A DNA stretch of 50,560 nt, taken from NCBI GenBank assembly GCA_017883235.1, contig JADGNY010000038.1:1-50560 (forward strand). The letters run 5' to 3'. The stretch is from Thermoanaerobaculia bacterium. GTDB taxonomy: Bacteria; Acidobacteriota; Thermoanaerobaculia; Gp7-AA8. Every line of letters begins with the position of its first letter. The stretch's first letter is position 1. The notes under the pieces are model-generated. The model searched no databases. It was not told where the DNA came from and was given only the letters and a program-made list of their open reading frames with translations. This document shows positions 32,544 to 41,715 of this stretch, piece by piece. Both the position numbers and the translations under genes were made by a program.

Positions 32544-34802
32544 ATGCGATCCCTCCTCCTCATCGCTGCATTCGCCGCCAACACCGCAATCGGAGCCGCG
32601 GCATTTCCACCTGCGATGTCACCGGAGCAGCCGGCCTCGGCATACGCCTTTGGCGCGGCGGCCGGGAGCCAGCAAACACTGGCGGTCGCGTCCAACGGGC
32701 AGATGGCCTTCGCCGTCTGGCTCGATCAGCGCCGCGGCGCAACGGACCTCTACGGCTCCCGAATCGACGCCGGCGGCGTGCCGCTCGACCCGCTCGGAAT
32801 CCTGATCGCCGCCGGAGCGACCGGCGGAGACGTCTTCTGGAACGGCACGGCCTTCGTGGTGATCGCGGAGCAGCAGCTTCAGACGACGTTCTCGTTCGTT
32901 ACGCCCGAGGGCGTCATCACCGACCGCAAATCAAAACAGATCGTCAATCAATTGACGGCGACGATGGGAACCGGATCGGACACCCGCATCCTCTTCGAGG
33001 GCGATCACACGGCAATGATTCTCGACAGCCAGGCAAACATCGTGGTGGGCGGCGTCGATTTGGCGATACCGTTCCTGGAATTGGCGGTCGCAGCCGCCAG
33101 CAGCGGCTCGGAGTTTCTGGTTCTCTATACGATGCCGGGAACCGACAGACCTTTGTCCGCCGACCGCATCGATCGCAACGGCAAGTTCCTCGGCACGGCC
33201 GATACAGGCCTCACTCTCGCCAAGACCGGGCGCACTCTTGCCCTTGCCGGTGGACCTGACGAGTACCTACTCGTCAGCCGCGGATCGACCGATCACACCG
33301 GATTCCTCGCCCATCTGGACAAGAGCGGCGTGAAGAAATCGATCGGCAATTTCGCGCCGAATGACAAAACCCTGCGTATCTCTAATCCCGCGGCAAAGCC
33401 GGGCGCCGTGTTCGACGGAACTGCGTATCAGATCGCGTGGACGACTTCGGAAGCCGATGGCAGCGCGCACACCTGGGGGATCAGTGAGCCGGCGGGAAAC
33501 GGCGTGTCGTCCCCTCCGCTTAGCCAGTTTCTCTCCTGGACCGGCACAGGCTACGGCGTTGTCATGGCCAAGGCCGGATCGAGCTTGATCGTGATCACGG
33601 ACGCCTTCCGCGCCGGCGTATCGACGAGCATCGACTCTGTCGTCAGTATGACCAGCAGCCCGTTTCACCCCGCGCTTTCCTTGACCGCCACTCTTCAGGC
33701 GGCGCCGCAGGTGGCCTCCTCATCGAACGGATACGCGGTGGTGTGGAACGAGTACGGTCCCGATGGATCGAGTCGCCTCTATCTGCGCCGGTTCTCGCAG
33801 GCGTTGGCCGGCGCGCCCCTCGACGCGGCACCGATCGAGGTCGCCAGTGATCCGAACGGGCATGCCATCGCCGCGAGCGTGGCGGCGGCCGGTAATACGT
33901 ATGTGATTGCCTGGGCAATCTCGTCCACCACCTCGTCCACCACCGGAAACAACTACCTCCTTCGGCGTTTCTCGGCGACGACCGGCATGTGGCTTGATGC
34001 GGAGCCCGTTCCGCTGGCAAACGCGGACGAGCTCGTCCTCGGCTCGAACGGCGACGGCGTGCTTGCGGTCTACACCGTCGTCTGTCAGACGTACGAACGC
34101 TGCCTGCGCGCCCGCGCCATCGCCACCGACTCCGGTGCGCCGCTCCGTTTGAACGAGACCATCCCCACCAGCGTTACCGCATATCAGCTCTCGATCGCCA
34201 GCAATGGTCACGACTACCTGATCGCGTGGAATGACAACTTCTGCTTCTACCCGTGCGACACCCTCTTTCCCTCGCGCATCCTGGCGCTGCGGTTGGCGGC
34301 TGACGGCAACGCACTCGATGCCGCACCGCTCGTGGTCGATGGCACGCCGAACGTGATGCAGGAGCTGCCGTCCATGGCCTGGACCGGCAACAGCTACGCG
34401 GTGAGCTGGAGGCGCGATGGGTCGATCCTCGGCGCGCACATCAGTTCCGCCGGGGTCACCGACGCGACGCGTCAGATCCTGCCGGCGTCATTCAACCCGC
34501 TCTCGCATCGCCTCGTCGCGGTAGGCGCCAGCCTCCTGCTGCTCACGACGCAGGAGTACTACGATGGCTCGATCACGACCACCACGACGTCCGGGGTTGG
34601 TGTCGATCCGGAGTCGCTTCTGCCGACAGGCGAACCGGTGCTCCTCGTTGCCGATCAACCGCCCAACGGCTCAGCCTCAGCGGCGGCGCTCACGACGGGC
34701 GTGGTCATCGCCTACGACCGCGTCGAGCCGGCGGCGGCCAATGTCGCCCGCGTCTTCACACGCGCCTTCGGTTCGGTAACTCGCCGCCGCGCCGCACGGT
34801 GA
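32544..34802 (+). CDS. Large secreted beta-repeat protein of unknown function
   Basis: 752 residues with a signal peptide (MRSLLLIAAFAANTAIGAAA). The rest is made of recurring units of the form A-x-W-x-D/E followed by a G-x-R strand, e.g. MAFAVWLDQRRGATDLYGSR, GYAVVWNEYGPDGSSRLYLR, DYLIAWNDNFCFYP and SYAVSWRRDGSILGAH. Each is followed by LDAAP-type loops. This suggests a beta-propeller-like extracellular protein; no catalytic motif is evident. Two Cys-pair regions lie near 540-580. Neighbours give no hint of function. Confidence 0.75.
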   Translation: MRSLLLIAAFAANTAIGAAAFPPAMSPEQPASAYAFGAAAGSQQTLAVASNGQMAFAVWLDQRRGATDLYGSRIDAGGVPLDPLGILIAAGATGGDVFWNGTAFVVIAEQQLQTTFSFVTPEGVITDRKSKQIVNQLTATMGTGSDTRILFEGDHTAMILDSQANIVVGGVDLAIPFLELAVAAASSGSEFLVLYTMPGTDRPLSADRIDRNGKFLGTADTGLTLAKTGRTLALAGGPDEYLLVSRGSTDHTGFLAHLDKSGVKKSIGNFAPNDKTLRISNPAAKPGAVFDGTAYQIAWTTSEADGSAHTWGISEPAGNGVSSPPLSQFLSWTGTGYGVVMAKAGSSLIVITDAFRAGVSTSIDSVVSMTSSPFHPALSLTATLQAAPQVASSSNGYAVVWNEYGPDGSSRLYLRRFSQALAGAPLDAAPIEVASDPNGHAIAASVAAAGNTYVIAWAISSTTSSTTGNNYLLRRFSATTGMWLDAEPVPLANADELVLGSNGDGVLAVYTVVCQTYERCLRARAIATDSGAPLRLNETIPTSVTAYQLSIASNGHDYLIAWNDNFCFYPCDTLFPSRILALRLAADGNALDAAPLVVDGTPNVMQELPSMAWTGNSYAVSWRRDGSILGAHISSAGVTDATRQILPASFNPLSHRLVAVGASLLLLTTQEYYDGSITTTTTSGVGVDPESLLPTGEPVLLVADQPPNGSASAAALTTGVVIAYDRVEPAAANVARVFTRAFGSVTRRRAAR

Positions 34803-34836
34803 AGTAACTCCTGGGACCGCGGCTACAATCGCCCTC

Positions 34837-35469
34837 ATGCTGAATTACATCTGGTTCGGCCTGATGGCGGTCGCGCTCATCGTGGCTATTTTCACCGGCA
34901 ACGCCGCCGCGGTGACCAAGGCATCGGTCGAGTCGGCCAAGACGGCGGTTGAGATTTCCCTCGGCCTGGTCGGCATCATGACGCTCTGGCTCGGCATCAT
35001 GCGTGTGGCCGAGCAGGCCGGACTGGTGTCGATGCTCAGCCGCATCCTGCGGCCCATCAGCAGGATTCTTTTCCCCGAGGTCCCGCCCGATCATCCGGCC
35101 ATCGGGGCGATGGTCATGAGCGTTTCCGCGAACATGCTCGGCCTCAGCAACGCCGCCACGCCGCTCGGAATCAAGGCGATGGAAGAGCTGCAGCAACTGA
35201 ATCCCGACAAGGAGACCGCCTCCAATCCGATGGTCACCTTCATGGTCCTGAACACCGCCGGCGTGCAGTTCATCCCGACGACGATCATCGGCGTCCTGGC
35301 CGCCGCCGGCGCCCAGGCGCCGACCTCGATCATCCCGACCACCCTCATCGCCACGCTCTGCGGCGCCGTCGCCGCGGTAACGACCGCAAAACTCCTGCAG
35401 CGATTCTTCCCAACCCGACAACCGATAACCGACAACCGACAACCCGTCTCACCAGAGGCGGATCAGTGA
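34837..35469 (+). CDS. spmA: Spore maturation protein A-like membrane protein
   Basis: 210 residues, a Gate-domain nucleoside-transporter-like membrane protein: LNYIWFGLMAVALIVAIFTG, LGIMRVAEQAGLVSMLSRIL, VSANMLGLSNAATPLGIKAM, TFMVLNTAGVQFIPTTIIGV. SpmA/SpmB were named in Bacillus but are widespread in non-sporulating bacteria, where the role is unclear. The last about 17 residues (TRQPITDNRQPVSPEADQ) come from a run of GACAACCGATAACC-type repeat words and look appended. The stop overlaps spmB (GTGA). Confidence 0.88.
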   Translation: MLNYIWFGLMAVALIVAIFTGNAAAVTKASVESAKTAVEISLGLVGIMTLWLGIMRVAEQAGLVSMLSRILRPISRILFPEVPPDHPAIGAMVMSVSANMLGLSNAATPLGIKAMEELQQLNPDKETASNPMVTFMVLNTAGVQFIPTTIIGVLAAAGAQAPTSIIPTTLIATLCGAVAAVTTAKLLQRFFPTRQPITDNRQPVSPEADQ

Positions 35470-36002
35470 TCCGCACCATCCTCCAATCCATCTCCCTCTG
35501 GGCCATCCCGGTGCTGCTGGTCGGCATTCCGCTGGTCGGCCTCATTCGCGGGATCAAGGTCTACGACGTCTTCATCGAAGGGGCGAAAGAGGGGTTCCAG
35601 GTGGCGGTGCGCATCATCCCGTTCCTGGTGGGCATCCTCGTGGCCATCGGCATGTTCCGCGCCTCGGGGGCCATGGACATGCTGACGGATGCCATCCGCC
35701 CGCTCCTGAGCCGGACGATTTTCCCCCCCGAGCTCTTCCCGCTGGCGGTCCTCCGAACGCTGAGCGGCAGCGGCTCGCTGGCCCTGACCACCGACATCAT
35801 CAAACGCTACGGCGCCGATTCCCTCCTCTCCCGCATGGCCGCAACGCTCTACGGCAGCAGCGAGACGCTCTTCTACGTCCTGGCCGTCTACTTCGGCGCC
35901 GTCGGCGTGAAGCGGACCAGGCACGCCATCCCGGCAGCGCTGGTGGGGGACATCGTGGCCGCATTCGTGGCGGCGGCCATCTGTACGTGGATGTTCCGGT
36001 AG
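35466..36002 (+). CDS. spmB: Spore maturation protein B-like membrane protein
   Basis: 178 residues, the usual SpmB partner: LWAIPVLLVGIPLVGLIRGI, VYDVFIEGAKEGFQVAVRII, LRTLSGSGSLALTTDIIKRY, MAATLYGSSETLFYVLAVYF. Start GTG 35466 overlaps the spmA stop, so the two are translationally coupled. No sporulation genes are seen elsewhere in the window. Confidence 0.9.
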   Translation: MIRTILQSISLWAIPVLLVGIPLVGLIRGIKVYDVFIEGAKEGFQVAVRIIPFLVGILVAIGMFRASGAMDMLTDAIRPLLSRTIFPPELFPLAVLRTLSGSGSLALTTDIIKRYGADSLLSRMAATLYGSSETLFYVLAVYFGAVGVKRTRHAIPAALVGDIVAAFVAAAICTWMFR

Positions 36003-36011
36003 GCCTGGAGT

Positions 36012-36041
36012 GCGCGGGCGCGCCTTCGGACGCGCCCGCGC
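36012..36041. terminator. Strong GC hairpin between convergent genes
   Basis: GCGCGGGCGCG and CGCGCCCGCGC form an 11-bp stem around CCTTCGGA, with a stable CTTCGG-type loop. It is 10 bases after the spmB stop and about 37 bases from the next, convergent gene. There is no T-run, so it may not be an intrinsic terminator in the strict sense. Confidence 0.6.
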
Positions 36042-36077
36042 GGGGCTTACTGCACGTTTACTGCACTAGCCGGATCA

Positions 36078-36629
36078 TCACTGCTTCGGCGGAATCGCCG
36101 GTGACGATGGCGTCACAGGCGACGGCTGCTCCGGAGCCGGCTTGGATTTGGCCTTGCGGCGGGGATTGCCGAGGGCGATCCGCATGTCCTGGACGTGCGG
36201 CGCGAGACTGGCCGTCTCGGGACGTTTGGCCAGACGCTGGGCCATGTTGTAGGTCATGAGCGCGCTGCTCCCGACCTTGTTCCTCGCCACGCGCACGCTG
36301 TGGCGGACGAAGAGAGCCATCGCTTCCAGCTCATCCGCCACCGGATCGTAGGCATCCGCGTACTCCGTCAGATCCCGGAGCTCGGCGGGACCAAAACTTC
36401 CTCCACGGGCCAACTCCTCATTGTTGCGAGTAGCCAGGGTAGTGAGCTCGATGAACTGTGGAGGCACAGAGGCTGCTCTCCCCAGTCCCTGGCGGGCCGC
36501 TTTCGATTCCGGGACCACGAAATTCGGCACTCGCTGCTTCATCGCGCGAATGTCGTCGATGAGCGCTACCGCCTCATCCAGGTGGGACGGCTGTGGGGTC
36601 GTAACGGGTACTTCAGTGTTGTTGGACAC
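36078..36629 (-). CDS. Hypothetical helical protein
   Basis: A 183-residue soluble protein, mostly helical: LDEAVALIDDIRAMKQRVPN, ELRDLTEYADAYDPVADELE, VRVARNKVGSSALMTYNMAQ and RLAKRPETASLAPHVQDMRI. A lysine/proline tail follows (RRKAKSKPAPEQPSPVTP). GTG 36629 is preferred because GGAGG lies directly upstream. No family name is known to me. It lies 35 bp downstream of the next gene on the same strand, so the two may form an operon. Confidence 0.7.
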   Translation of the reverse strand: MSNNTEVPVTTPQPSHLDEAVALIDDIRAMKQRVPNFVVPESKAARQGLGRAASVPPQFIELTTLATRNNEELARGGSFGPAELRDLTEYADAYDPVADELEAMALFVRHSVRVARNKVGSSALMTYNMAQRLAKRPETASLAPHVQDMRIALGNPRRKAKSKPAPEQPSPVTPSSPAIPPKQ

Positions 36630-36664
36630 AAGTCCTCCTTTTTCCTTTCTCAAACCTGCTGTGA

Positions 36665-37345
36665 TCAGAGCGAGCAGATTGAGAGGGCAGGAGGAGCACG
36701 GCCTCGGGAGACCCGTGTTGGAGCTTCAGCAACCGTCAAGCGGCCGGGCCGTTGACGCCGGAGATGAATGCAGAAAATGCGATCATTCTCGATCGATAGG
36801 ACCTTCGGCCGTGGATGCTTGGCGATGACCGGAATCGGATGGACGCGTCTCTTGAGCAGCTCGGACATATCGAGCGGCGCGTTGCCGCTCTGGGCATATT
36901 CGATCAGCTCGGCGAATGACTTGTCGAACCGGTTCCCGAGCAGGGCCAGCTTCGTTCCGGTCTCGATCCACCGCTGCAGGTCAGCGATCATCCGAGCGGG
37001 AGCATCGCCGGCGTATGCCGGTGCCTCGGCGATACGATCGTACGTCTCGCAAATACACTTGCCGAGACGGGCGAGTCGATCGGCCGCTTCGACGAGCAAT
37101 CCCGTTACGCGATACATGTCATGTACCGCCCGGATCGGGTGTTCCAGCGCGATCGTCTCGCAGCGTTCGATGATCTGGCGCGCCATGCCGATGAAACCCT
37201 CCGCGGAACGGAGATTCCGCCGGCCGCGCTGAAACAGCCGACGCCACGATTCCCGACCCTTCAGGCGCAGTCCGCCCGAACGCACCCCGCCCCGCCGCGA
37301 CGTTTTCGCGTTTCTTCTCAGGGCGGCTTCGTGCAAATCTGCCAT
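36665..37345 (-). CDS. Hypothetical basic protein
   Basis: A 226-residue, arginine-rich protein: RLKGRESWRRLFQRGRRNLR, then helices (GMARQIIERCETIALEHPIR, VHDMYRVTGLLVEAADRLAR, IADLQRWIETGTKLALLGNR). The beta-like C-terminus is PRPKVLSIENDRIFCIHLRR, RPGRLTVAEAPTRVSRGRAP. No motif I can assign. ATG 37345 starts the conserved-looking part. It is followed by the gene at 36078-36629 and preceded upstream by the 21-bp array at 37440-37740. Confidence 0.65.
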   Translation of the reverse strand: MADLHEAALRRNAKTSRRGGVRSGGLRLKGRESWRRLFQRGRRNLRSAEGFIGMARQIIERCETIALEHPIRAVHDMYRVTGLLVEAADRLARLGKCICETYDRIAEAPAYAGDAPARMIADLQRWIETGTKLALLGNRFDKSFAELIEYAQSGNAPLDMSELLKRRVHPIPVIAKHPRPKVLSIENDRIFCIHLRRQRPGRLTVAEAPTRVSRGRAPPALSICSL

Positions 37346-37439
37346 AACTGTGTGTGTCAACCTAGGGACATGGTACCACACTCTCACCCCATGCTACAAC
37401 TGTCCATTTCCGGAGAGATATTCACCATTATTGATAGTT

Positions 37440-37740
37440 TTCGTCACGTTTCCGGACCTGACGGTCACGTCGATCAACCTGAACGTCAGGTTCCCGGACC
37501 TGAACGTCAGGTTCCCGGACCTGAGCGTCACGTGCATGGACCTGAACGTCACCTCGCTTGGCCTGGATTGTCAGGTTCCTGGACCTGAACCTCACGTCCG
37601 CGAGACTTCAACCTCACGTCCTCGGACCTGAACCTCACGTCCTCGGACCTGAATGTCACCTCCTCGGACCTGAACGTCACGCCCGCGGAACTGAACGTCA
37701 CGTCCCCGGACCTGAACTGCATGTCCTCCTGACTGAACTT
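37440..37740. repeat. Second 21-bp tandem repeat array (diverged)
   Basis: About 14 diverged copies of a 21-bp unit, consensus close to CGGACCTGAACGTCACGTCC plus one base. Variants such as GGTTCCCGGACCTGAACGTC occur in the first third. Unit boundaries keep a seven-codon period; one plus frame reads F-P-D-L-N-V-R/T heptads and a minus frame reads V-T-F-R-S-E-D heptads, but neither frame has a credible start. The 37346-37822 gap holds this array and no gene I can support. Confidence 0.9.
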
Positions 37741-37822
37741 CGACGTCATCATCAAACGCTGCTGGCGCAGATTTTCTGCTCCCCAGGTAGGGAAATGCGC
37801 TTCTCGTGGCTCTCCATAGGGT

Positions 37823-38026
37823 ATGGAATACATCTACGTCGAATTCCCGGAAAAACGGATCGTCCTCGTCGACGGTCTTGCCAGCGGCAACACGAACGAC
37901 ACGATCGGCGTGCAGCGCGGCACTCACACGATCACGCTCAGCGGCGCTCCGACCACGCCGCCGTCGCAAGTCGTGACGGTCATCGACACCAGCTTCCCGA
38001 ACCCGATGAGGATTGTGTTCAACTGA
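37823..38026 (+). CDS. Small PEGA-like protein upstream of the patatin lipoprotein
   Basis: 67 residues: MEYIYVEFPEKRIVLVDGLA, then VQRGTHTITLSG and a C-terminal strand MRIVFN. The pattern (strand, D-G turn, G-x-H-T-I-T-L) resembles a single PEGA-type beta domain without a signal peptide. It ends 1 base before the patatin-like start, suggesting co-expression. Function unknown. Confidence 0.6.
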   Translation: MEYIYVEFPEKRIVLVDGLASGNTNDTIGVQRGTHTITLSGAPTTPPSQVVTVIDTSFPNPMRIVFN

Positions 38027-38027
38027 T

Positions 38028-39461
38028 ATGCGACGACTGACGCTTTTCGCCTTCCTTCTCACTGCCGCTTGTACGCAGTACCCATACAACCTGCCGCAGG
38101 TGAAACCGCAGAATCTCGGCGATGGCTACCGCTGGGCGACGACGACGATCCCCACCGACGACAACAAGCTCTTCGTCATCCTGACGTTTTCGGGCGGCGG
38201 GACGCGCGCGGCCGGCCTCGGGTACGAGGTCTTGCAGCAGCTCAACGCCACTAAGCTCGCCGACGGAACGTCGCTTCTGAGCCACGTGAAGGTGATTTCT
38301 TCCGTTTCCGGAGGCACGTTCGCGGCCATGGACTACGGCCTTCGCGGAGAGGCCATCCTGAACGCGGGCCCGGACAATTTCGAATCGGCGTTCCTGACGA
38401 AACCCGTGCAGTCGGACCTGATTCATGCGGTCTTCTTCAACCCCTACAACTGGATACGCCTCGCCTCTCCCGGTTTCAACCGCATCGATCTGGCCACCGA
38501 GCTTTATCAGCAGGTCTTGTTCGGGACCAACACCTTCCAGAACCTCCTCGACGTGCAGAAGAGCGCGCACCGTCCGTTCATCATTGCGAACGCGACCGAG
38601 CTGGAGATGGGTGCCCAGTTTCAATGGACGCAAGATCAGTTCGATCCGATCTGCAGCGATATGACCTCTCTTCCAGTGGCTCGGGCCGCGGCCGCCTCGT
38701 CGGCATTTCCGGTGGCGTTCCCTCCGATGGTGCTCAAGAACTACGCCAACGACCCGCAATGCAAATCCAACTACGCGAAGCCAACGTTATGGACGGACAC
38801 CGCACGCAGCGACGTCTACACGAATCCACAGCGCCCGCGGCAGATTACCGAGTTGGAAGGCTATCGCGATCCGGCCCGCACGTATCTCCACCTGCTCGAT
38901 GGCGGCCTCGCAGACAACATCGGCCTACGCGGCCCGTACCATGCGCTAATCTCGGGCGATACGTTCGTGAAACCGCAAGGTGACGCGGATAATCAGCTCA
39001 GCGGTTTCACGCTTCAGCCGCTCATCGGTTTCCACAAGATCGACAAGCTGCTCGTCATCGTCGTCAACGCGGGCGCGTCGGGGCCTGTATCGATCGACAC
39101 TACGTCGAGTGGCCCGGGCCTGAAGACGATCATCGGCGGGATCTCCGGTGCACCGATGGACAACTATTCGTTCGACAGCATCCAGGAGCTGACCGATCTC
39201 TTTACAGCCAGGCACGGGCAGCCGACGAAGTACTACCCGGTCGTGATCGCCTTTCCGCTGCTGACCGACAAGGACAAAGCCGTTCGCGACGTCGTCAACA
39301 ACATCGGAACCAGCTTCAACGCCTTGACGCCGGAGCAGCTGAAAGGGCTCAAAGACGCAGCGGACATTCTCATCCATCAGGATCCCTGCTTCGTTCAGTT
39401 CGTCAACGACGTGAACGGTGTTCCGCCGTCGCCCAATCGAACGTGCACGTTCGGTAGGTGA
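38028..39461 (+). CDS. Patatin-like phospholipase, lipoprotein
   Basis: 477 residues. A signal peptide with lipobox TAAC (MRRLTLFAFLLTAAC) anchors a patatin domain: oxyanion loop FSGGGTRAAGLGYEVLQQL, nucleophile elbow SSVSGGTFAAMDYG (G-x-S-x-G replaced by V-S-G-G) and catalytic Asp in HLLDGGLADNIGLRG. Patatins are Ser-Asp dyad lipid acyl hydrolases; anchoring to the membrane fits a lipid substrate. ATG 38028 is 1 base after the preceding stop; the frame is open to a TTG at 38013. Confidence 0.9.
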   Translation: MRRLTLFAFLLTAACTQYPYNLPQVKPQNLGDGYRWATTTIPTDDNKLFVILTFSGGGTRAAGLGYEVLQQLNATKLADGTSLLSHVKVISSVSGGTFAAMDYGLRGEAILNAGPDNFESAFLTKPVQSDLIHAVFFNPYNWIRLASPGFNRIDLATELYQQVLFGTNTFQNLLDVQKSAHRPFIIANATELEMGAQFQWTQDQFDPICSDMTSLPVARAAAASSAFPVAFPPMVLKNYANDPQCKSNYAKPTLWTDTARSDVYTNPQRPRQITELEGYRDPARTYLHLLDGGLADNIGLRGPYHALISGDTFVKPQGDADNQLSGFTLQPLIGFHKIDKLLVIVVNAGASGPVSIDTTSSGPGLKTIIGGISGAPMDNYSFDSIQELTDLFTARHGQPTKYYPVVIAFPLLTDKDKAVRDVVNNIGTSFNALTPEQLKGLKDAADILIHQDPCFVQFVNDVNGVPPSPNRTCTFGR

Positions 39462-39466
39462 GCCCG

Positions 39467-39820
39467 CTAAGCCGGCGCGATGTTTACCGCTGGTGGTGAC
39501 AAGGCATACAGCACCGCCCCCACCGCCAGCGCGACCGCAGCGGCGATGAAGTTGTAGGCGTTGAGCGTCAGGAACAGCGCCAGCGAGATCGCCGTGCCGA
39601 GGATGGGGATGATCAGGCCGGGGGTCCGGAAGCCCTCGTTCAGCTTGCGGAGGAATGGCACCACGGCGCAGGTGAAGAGATACGTCGTCAGGCGGGCTAC
39701 CGCGGAGAGCATGGCCAGTTTGGCGAATGAGCCGGCGCAGGCGAGCACGGCGGCGAAGAGGACGTGAATCAGAATCGCCACCGTCGGCGTACGGAAGCGG
39801 GGATGGACGTACTCATTCAC
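39467..39820 (-). pseudogene. Duplicated 3' end of the amino-acid permease gene
   Basis: The 117-residue frame is nearly identical to the C-terminal part of the permease at 42784-44220 (VHPRFRTPTVAILIH, FAKLAMLSAVARLTTYLFTC, FRTPGLIIPILGTAISLALF). The match covers about 300 bp (39499-39810 against 42843-43143) and then stops abruptly on both sides. It holds only the last three or so membrane helices, so it cannot be a working transporter. The two copies flank the RHS-like module as direct repeats. Confidence 0.9.
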
Positions 39821-39936
39821 GGGCGTGCCGCCGCGGCATTTACGGCAACCGATAATGGAAACACCGACGGATTGACGCTCGGAATGTTCACCAGTAGGAT
39901 ATGCCTCGCTAGTCAGGTAACCAGAGGAGATCCTTT

Positions 39937-41715
39937 GTGAGACCTATTATTTTCGCACTCATCCTAGCTTTCGCTGTCTCCGCCTGGGCGGCAGAATGGC
40001 CCAAGGCGCTAACCTGGCGGCCTGGCCTAGTCCCCGGAAGCGTGGTGGGGATGGACGCCGCAGGACGTGTGGTTCAATTGACGCTCTCGGATGGGCGAAC
40101 CACGCGCCAGGACTATCTTCCGAACGGAAGGCGGAATCGCCAAAGCACTTCCACAGGACGGCTGCTGCAAATCGAATATGACGTTCACAATCGCGTGAAA
40201 TCCGTTAGCGAGGACGGAGTCACCCGCTGGGATGTCTATGACGATGGGGGTGACCTCATGGGCGTCGTCCAAGCGAGCAATTATGGCGACGTGGTGCGTC
40301 TGCTGAAGACGCTTGGGTTGCAGGCGAACGGTGCCGATCAGAAGCAACCCTTGTCTACTCGCGGCAACGATGGCCAATTGTCCAGTGCCACCAATGACCT
40401 CGCCCGAGCACGCTTCGAATATGGATCCGGTTTTGTACGCCAATGGCTCGACACGGCGAGGTGGAGCTTCTGGGTTCAGCGCAATCTGTCGCGCGGAACG
40501 ACGGCGTTCACGGATTCCGCTGGGGGCTCGTACTCGTACGTGTCGGACGCTGCAACCACCCGGCTGCTGGACGCTGCCGGGAAAGTACTTGTGACGTGGA
40601 CGTACGATTCTCAGCGCCGTCTCCGGCGAGTCGACGTCGTCGGTACGATCGTGATCGACTACGTATACGACTCCACGTTTGAATGGACGGAGAAGATCAT
40701 CCGGCAGTGGAACGGCCAAATCGTCAAGCGTTTTTCGAGGCGCGACTATGATGATCCGGCGGACGCGTCCGCCGTGCGCGCTCGGTTTCGAGGCCCCACT
40801 GGTGAGACGCTGTCCGAAATCGATGGTGACAGCGTCACTTACTTCGCCGGCGTTCTTGCTCCCTATGCCCATCTCACGGCCGACGGAAGCGTCATCGATC
40901 GCGTGTTTTCCGCAGACTCGTCCGTGCCCTACTGCAACGACGAGATTAGGATTACCTCCGATGGCTCGATTCGAATTCTACCCGCGCTGCCGCATGCCGA
41001 ATACACTTTCGCCACTCGATCGGTGCAACCGTTTGAAATCACCCTCCCTTTCGTCGTGAGCCAATCGGTTCGGGCATTGAAGACGATGAACGCTACGAGT
41101 GGGAAAAGCGCGTCATCTCCAGGCAAACGTCTTGTTCCATTGCCGGAGATGGCTATTCAGATCGGATATTGCGACTGGATTTCAGGTGGAACGGTCGATT
41201 CGGGAAGCGGGCCAGTCGTGACACCGGGCAGATGGGACTGTGGTTCCTACTGGACATACAGTCCCGACCCTGTCCCCCCACCGCCAGTGGACAGTGGCGG
41301 GGCAATCGACGAAGCAAACGGAATGCCGTTAACACCAGCGGAAGCTGTATTGCTCAATCAGGCGAAATCGACCGCTGGTGACAGACTGAGTACGATTCCC
41401 AACTGCGAGAAGATGTTCGACGATCTGCAAAACAACGGCGCCAGGGTCATCGACGCCGTGACCTACCGAGACGGCACGGGATCAAGGAAGTGCACAGACC
41501 GGCCCACCGCGGCCGCCGTAACTGATGTCGGAGGCTATACGACGTTCTTGTGCAGCAACCTTTTCAACAATCTTTCGTCGCAGGGTGCGGCCACCATCGT
41601 CATCCATGAGGCGCTTCACTCAGCGGGTATGTCAGAGAATCCGCCCGATCCAAGCGCGAAGACCTCCGCGCAAATCAGCGCTATGGTCCAGGCGAACTGT
41701 TCACTGTCGTGGTGA
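39937..41715 (+). CDS. Secreted RHS/YD-repeat protein with a C-terminal HEXXH zincin-like domain
   Basis: 592 residues with a signal peptide (about 1-18, AVSAWA). Residues 30-330 show RHS/YD-type repeats (GRLLQIEYDVHNRVKSVSED, TRLLDAAGKVLVTWTYDSQR). A low-complexity linker (PDPVPPPPVDSGGAIDEA) leads to a C-terminal domain of about 130 residues with VIHEALHSAGM (HEALH 557-561), a zinc-protease signature, and several cysteines. The layout, a repeat shell with a distinct enzymatic tip, matches polymorphic-toxin design, but the RHS core is short and has no canonical cleavage motif. GC content looks lower than in neighbours. The next gene overlaps the 3' end. Confidence 0.8.
   Translation: MRPIIFALILAFAVSAWAAEWPKALTWRPGLVPGSVVGMDAAGRVVQLTLSDGRTTRQDYLPNGRRNRQSTSTGRLLQIEYDVHNRVKSVSEDGVTRWDVYDDGGDLMGVVQASNYGDVVRLLKTLGLQANGADQKQPLSTRGNDGQLSSATNDLARARFEYGSGFVRQWLDTARWSFWVQRNLSRGTTAFTDSAGGSYSYVSDAATTRLLDAAGKVLVTWTYDSQRRLRRVDVVGTIVIDYVYDSTFEWTEKIIRQWNGQIVKRFSRRDYDDPADASAVRARFRGPTGETLSEIDGDSVTYFAGVLAPYAHLTADGSVIDRVFSADSSVPYCNDEIRITSDGSIRILPALPHAEYTFATRSVQPFEITLPFVVSQSVRALKTMNATSGKSASSPGKRLVPLPEMAIQIGYCDWISGGTVDSGSGPVVTPGRWDCGSYWTYSPDPVPPPPVDSGGAIDEANGMPLTPAEAVLLNQAKSTAGDRLSTIPNCEKMFDDLQNNGARVIDAVTYRDGTGSRKCTDRPTAAAVTDVGGYTTFLCSNLFNNLSSQGAATIVIHEALHSAGMSENPPDPSAKTSAQISAMVQANCSLSW

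Noticed and set aside
34837-36002. Evidence that the organism forms spores
   Set aside because: SpmA/SpmB homologues are common in non-sporulating bacteria and no other sporulation gene is present.
39467-39820. Independent small membrane protein gene
   Set aside because: It is a near-identical copy of the permease C-terminus with abrupt ends and no own start signal.
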